Positions 9,487 through 18,884 of a stretch of 56,721 nt of DNA are shown here, one piece after another (positions within the stretch are counted from its first letter, which is position 1; each line of letters begins with the position of its first letter). Origin of the DNA: JAHEIJ01 sp040235565 (GTDB lineage Bacteria > Pseudomonadota > Gammaproteobacteria > UBA6429 > Thiohalophilaceae); contig JBECLA010000050.1 in the NCBI GenBank assembly GCA_040235565.1, forward strand, positions 1 through 56,721. Direction: 5' to 3'. A program made the translations under genes and the position numbers. The notes below the pieces were generated by a model, which saw only the letters and a program-made list of their open reading frames with translations, was not told the origin of the DNA and did not search any database.

Positions 9487-12396
9487 ATGTCCAGCCCGGC
9501 CATCCAACTTGTTCCCTACGACCAGGATCCCCTCCACGCCCTGGCTGAGCGCCTGCTGACGGATCACCAGGCCGCCCTGCCCGACCTGTCCCGCGTCACG
9601 GTGATCCTGGCAGAACCCCAGGCCGCCCCCCTGCTGCGGGCCCGCCTGGTGCAGCTTGGCAGCGAGCAGGGCTACGCGGCCTTGCTGGGTCCCAGAATAC
9701 TCACCCTGCGCGACTGGGCCCGAAGTTATCTGCCCGACGCTACCCGTATATGCGATCCCCAGGCCCAGTTGTTGATGCTGGTAGACGCACTGAACCAGCA
9801 TCCGAGCCTGCTGAAATCAGCCAATCCATGGGCGCTGGCCAGCGACCTGTTGGCTTTGTTTGACGAGTTAACCCTGAATCACATTGACCTGCCGACGGAC
9901 CTGGACGATTTCACCCGCCGTTTACAACAGGCCTATGGCTTGCGTGATCAGGCAATCAGCGCCCTGGGACAGGAAGCCCGTCTGGTGCATACCCTGTGGC
10001 ACGCCTGGCATGAACAGCTTCAGGCTGAAGGCTTGACGGATACCCAAACCGCCTACCTGTTGGCGCTGTCGCAAAGCCTGCAACAGCTTCCCGCCGAAGC
10101 ATCGCTCTACCTGGCGGGGTTTCACAGTTTTAGCCGCGCGGAATACGATTGGCTGACCAGTCTGCTCAACCGTGGCCAGCTCCGTTTATTTCTGCATGGC
10201 CAGACTGGCGTGACACCGGAGCGTTATCACCCCGATGCACCTCTGTCGCGTCTGTGGCAACAACTCGCCACCCATTTGCCCCGGGCACCCGAGGCCAGTG
10301 ACTACAACGCCGTCCTCACCTGCATATTTGATGAAGCGGCTGGCGCCTTGCAAACCCGTGCCACCACTGTGCAAAGACAGTATCCCCGCAGCCCCCTCGC
10401 CTCCCGCTTGCAGGTGCTGGCCAGCCACAGCGCCGAAGATGAGGCCAATGCCATTGATATTCAGGTTCGCTACTGGATCCTGCAAGGCCATCGTCGCATC
10501 GGTATTGTCACGGAAAATCGTCGCCTGGCGCGCCGGGTTCGCGCCCTCCTGGAGCGCGCCGGCATTACCCTGCAGGATGCGGCAGGCTGGGCACTTTCCA
10601 CCACCAGTGCGGCTGCCAGTCTGGAACGCTGGCTGGAATGTCTGGAAGAAGATTTTGCCCATCTACCGCTGCTGGATTTGCTGAAATCCCCGTTCATGTT
10701 TCCCGATCTCGATCCCGATCAGGTGCGCTTTGCCACGCTGCGACTCGAACAGGACATCATCCGGCATGAAAACATCGCCCGCGGCCTGCACCGCTATCGC
10801 CATCATATTCAGCACCGGCAACATCGCTTACCGGACTGGATGGCCGACAGCGCCAGTACCCTGTTACGCATCCTCGATCGCCTCGAAGTGGCCGCAGCAC
10901 CACTGACTGTCATGCTGTCCCAGCGCCACCCCGCAACCACATGGCTTGAAGCACTGCTGGCCAGTCTGCAAGCAACCGGGATGAGCGAATGCCTGGCCAC
11001 AGACCCGGCCGGCAGTCGCCTGTTACAGGCACTGGAACAAATGCAGCAGGCTGCCCGCCAGAGCAGCATGTTGTTGAGCTGGCTGGACTTTCGCACCTGG
11101 CTGGGACGCACCCTGGAGCAATTTCATTTTCAACCTCCCGGCAATGGCCAGGGCGTATATTTACAGGGGCTGGCACAAAGCCGGTTGCACCACTTCGATG
11201 CCTTGGTCATCGGTGGAGCCGAACGGGAACATCTGCCGGGCCAGCCCAATCCCTCAGCGTTTTTTAATGAAGCGGTCCGGCAGGAACTGGGACTACCGCC
11301 AGCAACGGCGCTGCTGGCCGAACGCTTTCATCATTTTCGCCGCTTACTGGAAAGCGCGCCGCAGGTGCTCATCACGGCAAGAGCAGAACAGGATGGGGAA
11401 CCCATTGCTGCCAGTCCCTGGCTGGAATCCCTCCAGGCGTTCCACCTGCTGGCCTGGCAAGAAACACTCACGGCTGCGGAATTACAACACTTGCTGACAG
11501 ACCCGGCAGCACGGGTGAAAACGGCTGCCGATGTCCCGCTGCCATTGCGGCAGACCCAGCCGGTCCCCGCGATTCCGTCCGCACTCCTGCCAACGAGCTT
11601 CTCACCCAGCAGTTATCAACAACTGTTGAACTGTCCCTACCAGTACTATGCGGCGCGCTGCCTTAAACTGTCGCCGCCGGAGGAAATACGCCTCGCCCTG
11701 TCGAAGGCCGATTACGGTGAGCGGATCCATCAGTGCCTGCAGGCCTTCCACAGCGATGTGCCGGAATTACCCGGCCCTTTCAGCGGTCAACTCACCGCCA
11801 CGCACCGGGAGGACGCCATCGTCTTGATGACACGCATTGCCGAGGCCGTGTTCCACCCGGATCTGGTGGATAACTTTGAACACCATGGCTGGTTGCAACT
11901 CTGGCAACAGCAGATCCCTGCCTATATCGATTGGCAAACCGAGCGCGCATCGACCTGGAAAGTCAGCCGCACGGAACAGCATTATGACCTCTGGCTGGAT
12001 GAGCAGCTCGGACTTACCGGCCAGCTGGATCGCATCGATCGCCGTGAGAACCAGCTCGCTATTCTCGATTACAAGACCGGCCAGATCCCCAAACAACAGG
12101 ATGTGCTAGCGGGAGAAGCCGTGCAACTCCCCCTCTATGCCCTGCTGGCCGACAGCCAGCAGCAGCCGGTGCGGGAAGTGGCTTACCTGCAACTGGGTAG
12201 CAAAGACCCACTGGGGGTACCCTACACTCTCGCGAATGAGGAATTGCGGTCTCTCGGTGAGGCAATGGCCGCACGACTGAAGCGTATTGTCCAACAGTTA
12301 CAGGCAGATACCGGTTTGCCGGCCTGGGGCGACAGTCGGACCTGCGCTCACTGTGACATGAAACTGCTGTGTCGGCGGCCGGCATGGGACAGCTAA
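9487..12396 (+). CDS. AddB-like PD-(D/E)XK nuclease, Fe-S type
   Basis: Probable nuclease subunit of an AddAB/RecBCD-type double-strand-break resection machine. The 969-residue protein has an N-terminal inactivated helicase-like region. The C-terminal nuclease has GQLDRID (D848) and ILDYKTG (D861, K863), the PD-(D/E)XK core. An iron-sulfur staple is clear: C716 in LLNCPYQYY, then C953, C956 and C962 in the CxxCx5C arrangement of AddB. It is shorter than Bacillus AddB and belongs to the proteobacterial group often annotated 'probable DNA repair protein'. The partner helicase-nuclease follows 333 nt downstream on the same strand, and fdxA precedes by 19 nt. The function is inferred from motifs and pairing. 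Confidence 0.88.
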   Translation: MSSPAIQLVPYDQDPLHALAERLLTDHQAALPDLSRVTVILAEPQAAPLLRARLVQLGSEQGYAALLGPRILTLRDWARSYLPDATRICDPQAQLLMLVDALNQHPSLLKSANPWALASDLLALFDELTLNHIDLPTDLDDFTRRLQQAYGLRDQAISALGQEARLVHTLWHAWHEQLQAEGLTDTQTAYLLALSQSLQQLPAEASLYLAGFHSFSRAEYDWLTSLLNRGQLRLFLHGQTGVTPERYHPDAPLSRLWQQLATHLPRAPEASDYNAVLTCIFDEAAGALQTRATTVQRQYPRSPLASRLQVLASHSAEDEANAIDIQVRYWILQGHRRIGIVTENRRLARRVRALLERAGITLQDAAGWALSTTSAAASLERWLECLEEDFAHLPLLDLLKSPFMFPDLDPDQVRFATLRLEQDIIRHENIARGLHRYRHHIQHRQHRLPDWMADSASTLLRILDRLEVAAAPLTVMLSQRHPATTWLEALLASLQATGMSECLATDPAGSRLLQALEQMQQAARQSSMLLSWLDFRTWLGRTLEQFHFQPPGNGQGVYLQGLAQSRLHHFDALVIGGAEREHLPGQPNPSAFFNEAVRQELGLPPATALLAERFHHFRRLLESAPQVLITARAEQDGEPIAASPWLESLQAFHLLAWQETLTAAELQHLLTDPAARVKTAADVPLPLRQTQPVPAIPSALLPTSFSPSSYQQLLNCPYQYYAARCLKLSPPEEIRLALSKADYGERIHQCLQAFHSDVPELPGPFSGQLTATHREDAIVLMTRIAEAVFHPDLVDNFEHHGWLQLWQQQIPAYIDWQTERASTWKVSRTEQHYDLWLDEQLGLTGQLDRIDRRENQLAILDYKTGQIPKQQDVLAGEAVQLPLYALLADSQQQPVREVAYLQLGSKDPLGVPYTLANEELRSLGEAMAARLKRIVQQLQADTGLPAWGDSRTCAHCDMKLLCRRPAWDS

Positions 12397-12404
12397 CAGC
12401 GGGC

Positions 12405-12431
12405 AAAAAAAAGGCGATCACACTGATCGCC
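12405..12431 (-). terminator. Orphan intrinsic terminator on the minus strand
   Basis: A perfect 8-bp stem (12413-12420 with 12424-12431, loop of 3 nt) is followed, reading minus, by eight uninterrupted T residues at 12412-12405. Reading plus there is no T tract after the hairpin, so it serves minus-strand transcription. No protein gene on the minus strand precedes it: the neighbours on both sides are plus-strand. It therefore marks the end of an unannotated minus-strand transcript. Confidence 0.75.
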
Positions 12432-12565
12432 ATGATGCAAAGTTCCGTCCATTTCCTTATCAAATTGCGGCTTTCCAGATGGGTGCGAGCGCCGCAATGT
12501 CCCTCTGTTCGTCCCTGGCCAGGCGTTCCTGCCTGCTGCGCCCCTCCGGTGGGCAATTCCCTGTT
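12405..12565 (-). ncRNA. Candidate structured small RNA in the addB-addA gap
   Basis: This entry also covers the 333-nt gap 12397-12729, which holds no convincing protein gene. Upstream of the orphan terminator the minus strand can fold three more hairpins: an 8-bp stem (12464-12471 with 12491-12498), a 5-bp stem (12520-12524 with 12531-12535) and a 4-bp stem (12540-12543 with 12551-12554). The first is perfectly complementary. A weak TTGTAT-N16-TAATCT promoter-like pair lies just upstream of the 5' end, but the start is a guess. I compared it by eye with SRP RNA, 6S RNA and RNase P RNA and found no match. The terminator is the firm part; the RNA is inference. Confidence 0.45.
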
Positions 12566-12729
12566 GACAATGCCTAAGATTAGCAAGCGATACCCGGAAT
12601 ACAAGTATGTATTTAGAAATTGTGATCCAGCGCCCACTTCTGACCCCATATCGCCCCCGGTTGCGGCGGTTACCGTCCGGTCAAGGCAACGGGTTAGAAT
12701 GATCGGAAGGCTAACCATAAATCCCTTAT

Positions 12730-15700
12730 ATGTCTGATCCGATCATCAGCCACAACCTCAGCGGCAACGCTACCGTACAGGCTTCCGCCGGCAGCGGTAA
12801 AACCTATTTACTGGTGAGCCGTATCATTCGCTTGCTGCTGGAAGGGGTCCGCCCCGATGTGATTCTGGCGATTACCTTCACACGCAAGGCAGCGGCTGAA
12901 ATGCAAACGCGTCTGTTGCAACGGGTGTTTGAACTGGCCGCCTGTGCTCCTCAAACGCTGGCGGCCAGCCTGGAACAACTTGGTCTGGATCCCGCTCATC
13001 CCGGCTTGCAGGATCGCGCCCGTAATCTCTACGAAACCCTGCTGCGAATCCCGCACCCCGTACAAAGCACGACCTTTCATGCCTTCTGTCAGGACCTCTT
13101 GCGCCGCTTTCCGCTTGAAGCGGATGTACCACCCGGTTTTGAACTGGTTGACCGCACCGGGGCTTTACAGGATCAGGCCTGGGAAGCCCTGATGGTGGAC
13201 GCCGCCAGCCAGCCTGAACATCCGGTCAGTCAGTCATTGAGCACACTGTTCAATCAACTGGGATTAGTCACCACACACAAGGCCCTGGACCATTTTCTAT
13301 TACACCGCAGTGACTGGTGGGCCTATACCCTGGCAGAAACCGACCCGCCTGGCATGGCCGGTCAGCAACTGCAAAACCAACTGAATGTCGATGCCAGCCT
13401 GGATCCCGTGGCGGCATTTTTTGCTGATGACAGGGTGCAAAACAAATTACACGAATTTGCTGCATTGCTGGGCAAACATCCGACTGCGACCAATCTGGCT
13501 GCGCAAGACGACATCCTTCACGGGCTTGAACCGGAACGTGACCCGACATCGCGTTTTACCCTGGTGTGGAATGTTTTCTTTACCAAAAGCGGTTCACCGC
13601 GCAGTCGCAAACCGAGCAAAGCACTGCAGGACAAACTCGGCAACGAAGGTGCCGCACGGCTTATTACGCTCCATGAACAACTGTGTACCCGACTGCTGGC
13701 GGTGCAGGACAGGCTGGCCGCCCAATACACCCTGGACATCAATCACCACTGGTATCGGGCCGGACAACGCTATCTGGATCATTATCAGCGTATCAAACAG
13801 GAACAGCGCCTGCTGGACTTTACCGATCTGGAATGGAAAACCTATCTGCTGTTGAATCATGCTGATAATGCCTTATGGGTGCAGTACAAACTCGACAGTC
13901 GCATCGAGCACTTGTTGATTGATGAATTTCAGGACACCAACCCGACCCAATGGCACCTGGTCAAACCCCTGCTGGAAGAAATGGTGAATCAGCCTGGCGT
14001 ACAGACACGCAGCGTATTTCTGGTCGGTGACGCCAAACAATCCATTTATCGGTTTCGTCGTGCCGAACCACGGTTATTTATCAATGCCAGTATCTGGTTA
14101 AAGCAACAGCTTGGCGCCACGTCACATCCCTTGAACAAATCCTGGCGTTCGGCACCGGCGATAATCCAGTTCGTCAACCGGCTGTTTGGTGAAGGCGAAC
14201 TGCACCAACGTCTCGTAAACTTCGAAACCCACACGGTACATTATCAACACCGCTGGGGCCGGGTGACGCTCTTGCCCCTGGCACAGGAACCGGACGCAGA
14301 AATCAGTACCTCTCCGGCATTGCGCAATCCGCTAGAACTGCCACGACCGGAAGTCCGCAGTCAACGCTACCAACGGGAAGCGCGGCTCATTGCCACCACC
14401 ATTCAGGATTTAATCAACCAACCCAGCCTGATAGGTGATGAAGATAATGCCCATCCACTGCGGTACGGCGAGATCATCGTGCTGTTTCGCAGTCGCACCC
14501 ACATTGCGGCTTATGAGCAGGCCTTGCGCGAAGCAAACATTCCCTATCTTGGCGCCGAACGTGGTTCGTTACTGGAGAGCCTGGAAGTCAATGACATGAT
14601 TAACCTCCTGCAATGGTTGAACATGCCGCATGATAATCTGGCCCTCGCCGGGGTGTTGCGCTCGCCCTTGTTTGACGCCAGCGACACCGACCTGATGCGT
14701 CTGGCGCAAACCGGTCGGGGCTCCTGGCTTGAACGACTGGAAATACTGGCGGCTGAGGGAGCCGAGACCGCCCCCCTGCAACGCGCCCGGCAGCTGCTTG
14801 GTAGCTGGCGCGCACTGGCGGGTCACATTCCGGTACATGACCTGCTGGATCGCATTTACAGTGAAGGGAATGTACTGGCCCGATTCAGCGCGGCCTTTCC
14901 ACCTCATTTGCACAGCCGGGTGATCGCCAACCTTTCACGTTTGCTGGAACTGGCACTGGAGATGGATAGCGGTCGTTATCCGAGTCTGATGCGCTTCATT
15001 CATTGGATCGATGAGTTGCGACAGCAACAACACGATGCCCCGGACGAACCGGTCAACAGTGGCGAGACGGATCGCGTCAGACTCATGACCATCCACGCCG
15101 CCAAGGGGCTGGAAGCGCCCGTGGTGTTCCTCGTCGACGCCGCGCGCACCCCACCGGCCCGCAACGCCTACAGTGTGCTACAGGACTGGCCGGTGGAAGC
15201 AGCCAAACCTGACAGTCTGTTGCTCAATGTCAGCCAACCGCATGCGGATCCGCTCAGTCGACAGTTGCTGGAGCAACTGCGGCAGGATGAACAACGCGAG
15301 GAAACCAACCTGCTGTACGTGGCGCTGACCCGCAGTTGCCAGTTACTGTATGTCTCGGGCTGCCAGCCACGAAAGGGTCAGCAGCTCAGCTGGTATGGCG
15401 ATATCGCAGCGGCTTACGGGCTTGATCCCCTTGCCGTTACGGCCCCACAGATTCTGGAAGAAACCGGGCAACCGCCCGGCCAGGTTCCGGTGCAGCCACC
15501 CCCCCGGCCAACTGTTAACCGGGAGGTGGATCCCCGGCTGTCGCAGCCCCTGTCACTTACCCCGGTGTATCGGGAAATAGCACCCAGTCGCCAGATTGCC
15601 ACTCGGCAAGCAACCGGTGAGATCGAGGATGAGGATGGTCGTCTGCGGGGCATCATCATCCATCGGATGCTGGAAACGCTGAGCAATCATACCGGGGACG

Positions 15701-16107
15701 GCCCAGACGCCATTGCGGCACAACTGGGGTTACTGATCGAAGCGGACGAACTGGAAGCCTTCTGGCAGGAAGCCAGGCAGGTGTGGCAACACCCGGAGCT
15801 GCAAGCTTTATTCAATCCGGCAACCCTTAGGCAGGCGTACAATGAAGTCCCGATGTTGTATCAGCAGCAGAACAGCACCGTCCATGGGATCATCGATCGA
15901 CTGGTTGTCACTGACACGGAAGTGCTGCTGATCGACTACAAAACACATCGCCATGCCAGGCCTGACAACCTGCAACAGATTGCCGAACCCTATTTTCCCC
16001 AACTCCGTTATTACTATGAAGGTGTCACGCAGCTCTGGCCGTCACTCCCGGTACGCGCCTTCCTGCTGTTCACCGCTTGTGCTGGCATGGTCGAACTCCC
16101 GATGTAG
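12730..16107 (+). CDS. AddA-like UvrD-family helicase-nuclease
   Basis: Probable motor subunit of the AddAB-type recombination exonuclease, which unwinds and trims DNA ends for RecA loading. The protein is 1125 residues. Walker A is ASAGSGKT at residues 18-25. Walker B/motif II is LLIDEFQDTN with D398 and E399. Further UvrD motifs include VFLVGDAKQSIYRFRRAEP and, later, RLMTIHAAKGLEAPVVFL. A C-terminal RecB-like nuclease has HGIIDRL (D1056) and LIDYKTH (D1069, K1071), so both subunits of the pair look nuclease-competent. An AddA with its own nuclease is expected. The chaperone gene cnoX follows by about 90 nt. RecBCD genes are not seen in this window. Confidence 0.9.
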   Translation: MSDPIISHNLSGNATVQASAGSGKTYLLVSRIIRLLLEGVRPDVILAITFTRKAAAEMQTRLLQRVFELAACAPQTLAASLEQLGLDPAHPGLQDRARNLYETLLRIPHPVQSTTFHAFCQDLLRRFPLEADVPPGFELVDRTGALQDQAWEALMVDAASQPEHPVSQSLSTLFNQLGLVTTHKALDHFLLHRSDWWAYTLAETDPPGMAGQQLQNQLNVDASLDPVAAFFADDRVQNKLHEFAALLGKHPTATNLAAQDDILHGLEPERDPTSRFTLVWNVFFTKSGSPRSRKPSKALQDKLGNEGAARLITLHEQLCTRLLAVQDRLAAQYTLDINHHWYRAGQRYLDHYQRIKQEQRLLDFTDLEWKTYLLLNHADNALWVQYKLDSRIEHLLIDEFQDTNPTQWHLVKPLLEEMVNQPGVQTRSVFLVGDAKQSIYRFRRAEPRLFINASIWLKQQLGATSHPLNKSWRSAPAIIQFVNRLFGEGELHQRLVNFETHTVHYQHRWGRVTLLPLAQEPDAEISTSPALRNPLELPRPEVRSQRYQREARLIATTIQDLINQPSLIGDEDNAHPLRYGEIIVLFRSRTHIAAYEQALREANIPYLGAERGSLLESLEVNDMINLLQWLNMPHDNLALAGVLRSPLFDASDTDLMRLAQTGRGSWLERLEILAAEGAETAPLQRARQLLGSWRALAGHIPVHDLLDRIYSEGNVLARFSAAFPPHLHSRVIANLSRLLELALEMDSGRYPSLMRFIHWIDELRQQQHDAPDEPVNSGETDRVRLMTIHAAKGLEAPVVFLVDAARTPPARNAYSVLQDWPVEAAKPDSLLLNVSQPHADPLSRQLLEQLRQDEQREETNLLYVALTRSCQLLYVSGCQPRKGQQLSWYGDIAAAYGLDPLAVTAPQILEETGQPPGQVPVQPPPRPTVNREVDPRLSQPLSLTPVYREIAPSRQIATRQATGEIEDEDGRLRGIIIHRMLETLSNHTGDGPDAIAAQLGLLIEADELEAFWQEARQVWQHPELQALFNPATLRQAYNEVPMLYQQQNSTVHGIIDRLVVTDTEVLLIDYKTHRHARPDNLQQIAEPYFPQLRYYYEGVTQLWPSLPVRAFLLFTACAGMVELPM

Positions 16108-16199
16108 TATCATGCTCCCCTTTAACTCCAGCTGCTGAGTTCACATATCAGCCAAGGTGGAACCATCTTATCTCGCCAGCAAGTCACGATGAGGAAATC

Positions 16200-17060
16200 A
16201 TGAGTCAGGCATTAAGTTTCGATGTTACCCAAGAGAATTTTGCCAGCCGGGTCGTGGAGGCCTCACAGCAGCAACCGGTATTGGTCGATTTCTGGGCCAC
16301 CTGGTGTGGGCCCTGCCAGTCATTGATGCCAATCCTGGAACAATTGGCCCAGAGTTATCAGGGCAAATTTCTGCTCGCCAAAGTGGAGATTGATTCCCAA
16401 CAGGCTTTAGCCAGCCAGTTCGGTGTCCGCAGTGTACCCACTGTCAAACTGGTCAAAAACGGGCAAATCGTGGATGAATTCACCGGCGCCCTGCCAGAAG
16501 GGCAGATCCGTGCCTTCCTCGATAAACATATTGCCAGCGAATCGGATCAGCGTATGCAACAGGCCTTGTTGCAATACCAGCAAGGCGAAACCGACACCGC
16601 GCTCACCGAGATGGGTCAAATCCTGCAGGCGGACCCGCAAAATGAGAACAACAAGATCATTTATGCTGACGTGCTAATCCGGGAAAACCATCTCGAGGAA
16701 GCGAAGCAATGGCTGGCAACCCTGCCGGTTGAAGCCGGCCTCAAACCGGAAGTCCGGGCGTTACAAGCCCAACTGGAGTTCAGCGAGATTGTGCAGCAGG
16801 CACCCGATCCCGGCATATTGGAAAAACAACTTGGTGCTGATCCCGGTAATACCGAGGCCCGCTATCAGCTCAGTGCCCATGCGATTCTGCAAGGGCAATT
16901 TGAACTCGCGTTTGAGCAACTACTGGAAATCGTTAAACGCGATCGCAATTATAATGATGATGCCGGTCGCAAGGCATTATTAAAACTGTTTGAACTGCTT
17001 GGCGACAACCACGAACTGGTCAACAGCTATCGTCGCAAACTGGCCCTGGCCTTGAATTAA
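16200..17060 (+). CDS. cnoX: Thioredoxin-TPR co-chaperone (CnoX/YbbN type)
   Basis: A 286-residue fusion of an N-terminal thioredoxin fold (about residues 5-110) and a helical TPR-like C-terminal half, the architecture of E. coli CnoX (YbbN), which holds unfolding proteins and hands them to DnaK or GroEL. It keeps a complete WCGPC redox motif (C36, C39), unlike E. coli CnoX, whose motif is degenerate, so it may still be a reductase. The cis-proline loop GVRSVPTV is present. The ATG at 16200 has GAGGAAA immediately upstream; a longer frame starting inside addA is rejected. The gene ends at a strong terminator and is probably the last of the fdxA-addB-addA-cnoX run. Confidence 0.88.
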   Translation: MSQALSFDVTQENFASRVVEASQQQPVLVDFWATWCGPCQSLMPILEQLAQSYQGKFLLAKVEIDSQQALASQFGVRSVPTVKLVKNGQIVDEFTGALPEGQIRAFLDKHIASESDQRMQQALLQYQQGETDTALTEMGQILQADPQNENNKIIYADVLIRENHLEEAKQWLATLPVEAGLKPEVRALQAQLEFSEIVQQAPDPGILEKQLGADPGNTEARYQLSAHAILQGQFELAFEQLLEIVKRDRNYNDDAGRKALLKLFELLGDNHELVNSYRRKLALALN

Positions 17061-17077
17061 CACCCCTGCAAATAACA

Positions 17078-17100
17078 AGCCCCCATAATCGGGGGCTTTT
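17078..17100 (+). terminator. Intrinsic terminator after cnoX
   Basis: AGCCCCC (17078-17084) and GGGGGCT (17091-17097) form a 7-bp stem with a 6-nt loop followed by a short T run, 18 nt after the cnoX stop. It lies between convergent cnoX and dsbC and may also slow minus-strand transcription leaving dsbC. Confidence 0.8.
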
Positions 17101-17123
17101 CGATACCACCTATATTGACCTTC

Positions 17124-17861
17124 TTACTTCAAGGCAGCATGACTGTTCAACATCATTTTCAGACGATCGGCCGGCACGTAACCCGGTAACAGCTGCCCCT
17201 GTTCGGTAATGATGGCGGGTGTACCGCGAAGGCCAAGGCGCTGTCCCAGTTCATACTGTTGCGCCACCGGATTGTCGCAATCCTTTGCCTTGATCTCTTC
17301 ACCAAGTTTGGCGCGGGTCAGAGCATCATTTTTATCCTTGGAACACCAGACATTGACCGCTTTCTGATACGAACCGGAACCGAGACCGGCGCGGGGATAG
17401 GCCATGTAACGGACCTTGATGCCGGCTTTGTTGTACTGATCGATTTCCTTGTGCAGTTTCCGGCAGTAACCGCAATCGATATCGGTAAACACGGTGACCG
17501 TATGCGACGGGTTCTTCGGGCTATAGACAATCATTGATTCTTCGCCCTGGGCATTGATCGCGGTAATGCGCATCTTGTCGCGTTCACGCGTGGTGACATT
17601 CTGCCCCGTGTGTAAATCGATCAGATCACCGTCGACGGCAAAGCGACCATCCGCACTGATATAAAACATTTGCGGCGGAATCATGACCTGATACAGGCCG
17701 GGTAACGGCGAAGGCTGAATGGCCTCAAGGGGCACAGTGGGAATCATCTTTTGCACCGCCGCATGGACCTGCTTGATATCGGTATCGGTATCGGCCATGG
17801 CCGGCAGATGGAGAAACAGCAGCGCAGTTGCCGCCAGTAGCAATCGGGTAACAACATTCAT
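17124..17861 (-). CDS. dsbC: Thiol:disulfide interchange protein DsbC
   Basis: A periplasmic disulfide isomerase that rearranges wrong disulfides. Residues 1-23 form a signal peptide with a hydrophobic core and an AMA-D cleavage site. An N-terminal dimerisation domain follows, then a thioredoxin fold with the CGYC active site (C130, C133), the second structural cysteine pair (in VWCSKD and AKDCDNP) and the cis-proline loop RGTPAI. The total of 245 residues is normal. The xerD gene lies 105 nt upstream on the same strand, the usual xerD-dsbC order. The substrate-binding V-shaped dimer is inferred from the family. Confidence 0.95.
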   Translation of the reverse strand: MNVVTRLLLAATALLFLHLPAMADTDTDIKQVHAAVQKMIPTVPLEAIQPSPLPGLYQVMIPPQMFYISADGRFAVDGDLIDLHTGQNVTTRERDKMRITAINAQGEESMIVYSPKNPSHTVTVFTDIDCGYCRKLHKEIDQYNKAGIKVRYMAYPRAGLGSGSYQKAVNVWCSKDKNDALTRAKLGEEIKAKDCDNPVAQQYELGQRLGLRGTPAIITEQGQLLPGYVPADRLKMMLNSHAALK

Positions 17862-17966
17862 GGGAAACGCAAAACCTCAGTCAGAGTAACGGTAAATCAT
17901 ATCCAGAAAGCCGAAAGTATATCGCACTCGACTTCACAAAGTGTGACAACAGGCCACGCTTTACGT

Positions 17967-18866
17967 TCAGCCGCGCGGATGATGCCGGGCATGCAATTCC
18001 TTGAGGCGGGCACGGGCCACATGAGTGTAAATCTGGGTTGTGGATAAATCACTGTGGCCAAGTAACATCTGCACCACGCGTAAATCCGCACCGTGATTCA
18101 GCAGGTGTGTCGCAAACGCGTGCCGCAAGGTGTGCGGTGAGAGCGCTTTTTCTATGGCGGCATTCCGGGCATGGCGCTTTATCATGTACCAGAAAGCCTG
18201 TCGGGTCATGGCTTCCCGGCGCTGGGTTACAAACAGGGCATCACTGGCCTGCCCATTCAACAGGCCATTGCGCGCTTCCCTCAGATAGCGTTCCAGCCAG
18301 CTCACCGCCTCATCGCCCAGTGGTACCAGCCGCTCCTTGTTGCCTTTGCCGGTCACCCGGATCACGCCCTGTTGCAGATTCACCTGGGCGACGCTCAGAC
18401 TGACCAGTTCCGACACCCGCAATCCGGTGGCATACAGCACTTCCAGCATGGCGCGATCCCGTAGACCCAGCACGGTGGTGGCATCCGGTGCGGCCAGCAG
18501 GGCTTCGACTTCGCTCTCGGTCAGGGTCTTGGGCAAGGGGCGGCCCAGTTTCGGGGCCTCGATCAGGGCGGTAGGATCGTCGTTAATCCGCTGCTCTCGT
18601 CGTAACCAGGCATAAAAGCGGCGCAAGGTGGAGAGCAACCGCGCAGTGCTGCGCGGACTGGCATTGACGGTTACCCGGTGTGCCAGATAAGCCTGGATCT
18701 GTTCCCGTCCGACTGTCAGGGGATCTTTGTTTTGCTGGGTTTCAAGCCAGCGCGTGTAGCCGGCAAGATCATTCCGATAGGCTGCGAGGGTGTTTTCGCT
18801 CAGCCCGCGTTCCATCCAGATGGCGTCAAGAAACTGTTCTATGAGCGGATCGCCGGGTGAACTCAT
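17967..18866 (-). CDS. xerD: Tyrosine recombinase XerD
   Basis: With XerC it resolves chromosome dimers at dif. The protein is 299 residues: an N-terminal SAM-like DNA-binding domain (about residues 8-95) and a catalytic domain. All catalytic residues are seen: R150 (ATGLRVSEL), K174 (GKGNKERL), H245 and R248 (SPHTLRHA), H271 (LLGHSD) and nucleophile Y280 (QIYTHV). Length, conservation and linkage to dsbC mark it as the housekeeping recombinase rather than a phage or island integrase. It starts 18 nt downstream of the ogt gene on the same strand. Confidence 0.95.
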   Translation of the reverse strand: MSSPGDPLIEQFLDAIWMERGLSENTLAAYRNDLAGYTRWLETQQNKDPLTVGREQIQAYLAHRVTVNASPRSTARLLSTLRRFYAWLRREQRINDDPTALIEAPKLGRPLPKTLTESEVEALLAAPDATTVLGLRDRAMLEVLYATGLRVSELVSLSVAQVNLQQGVIRVTGKGNKERLVPLGDEAVSWLERYLREARNGLLNGQASDALFVTQRREAMTRQAFWYMIKRHARNAAIEKALSPHTLRHAFATHLLNHGADLRVVQMLLGHSDLSTTQIYTHVARARLKELHARHHPRG

Positions 18867-18884
18867 GGGCCACGCGTGATGAAA

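Noticed and set aside
12405..12565. SRP (4.5S) or 6S RNA
   Set aside because: Only a short word resembles the SRP apical loop; the two halves do not pair along their length, and no 6S-like central bubble is seen.
12059..12718. Long open frame on minus across the addB 3' end and the addB-addA gap
   Set aside because: It shadows addB, is proline/arginine-rich without any domain, and runs through the strong minus-strand terminator at 12405-12431.
17967..18866. Tyrosine recombinase as a possible island integrase
   Set aside because: Sequence, length and dsbC linkage identify the housekeeping XerD; no tRNA or repeat boundary is near.
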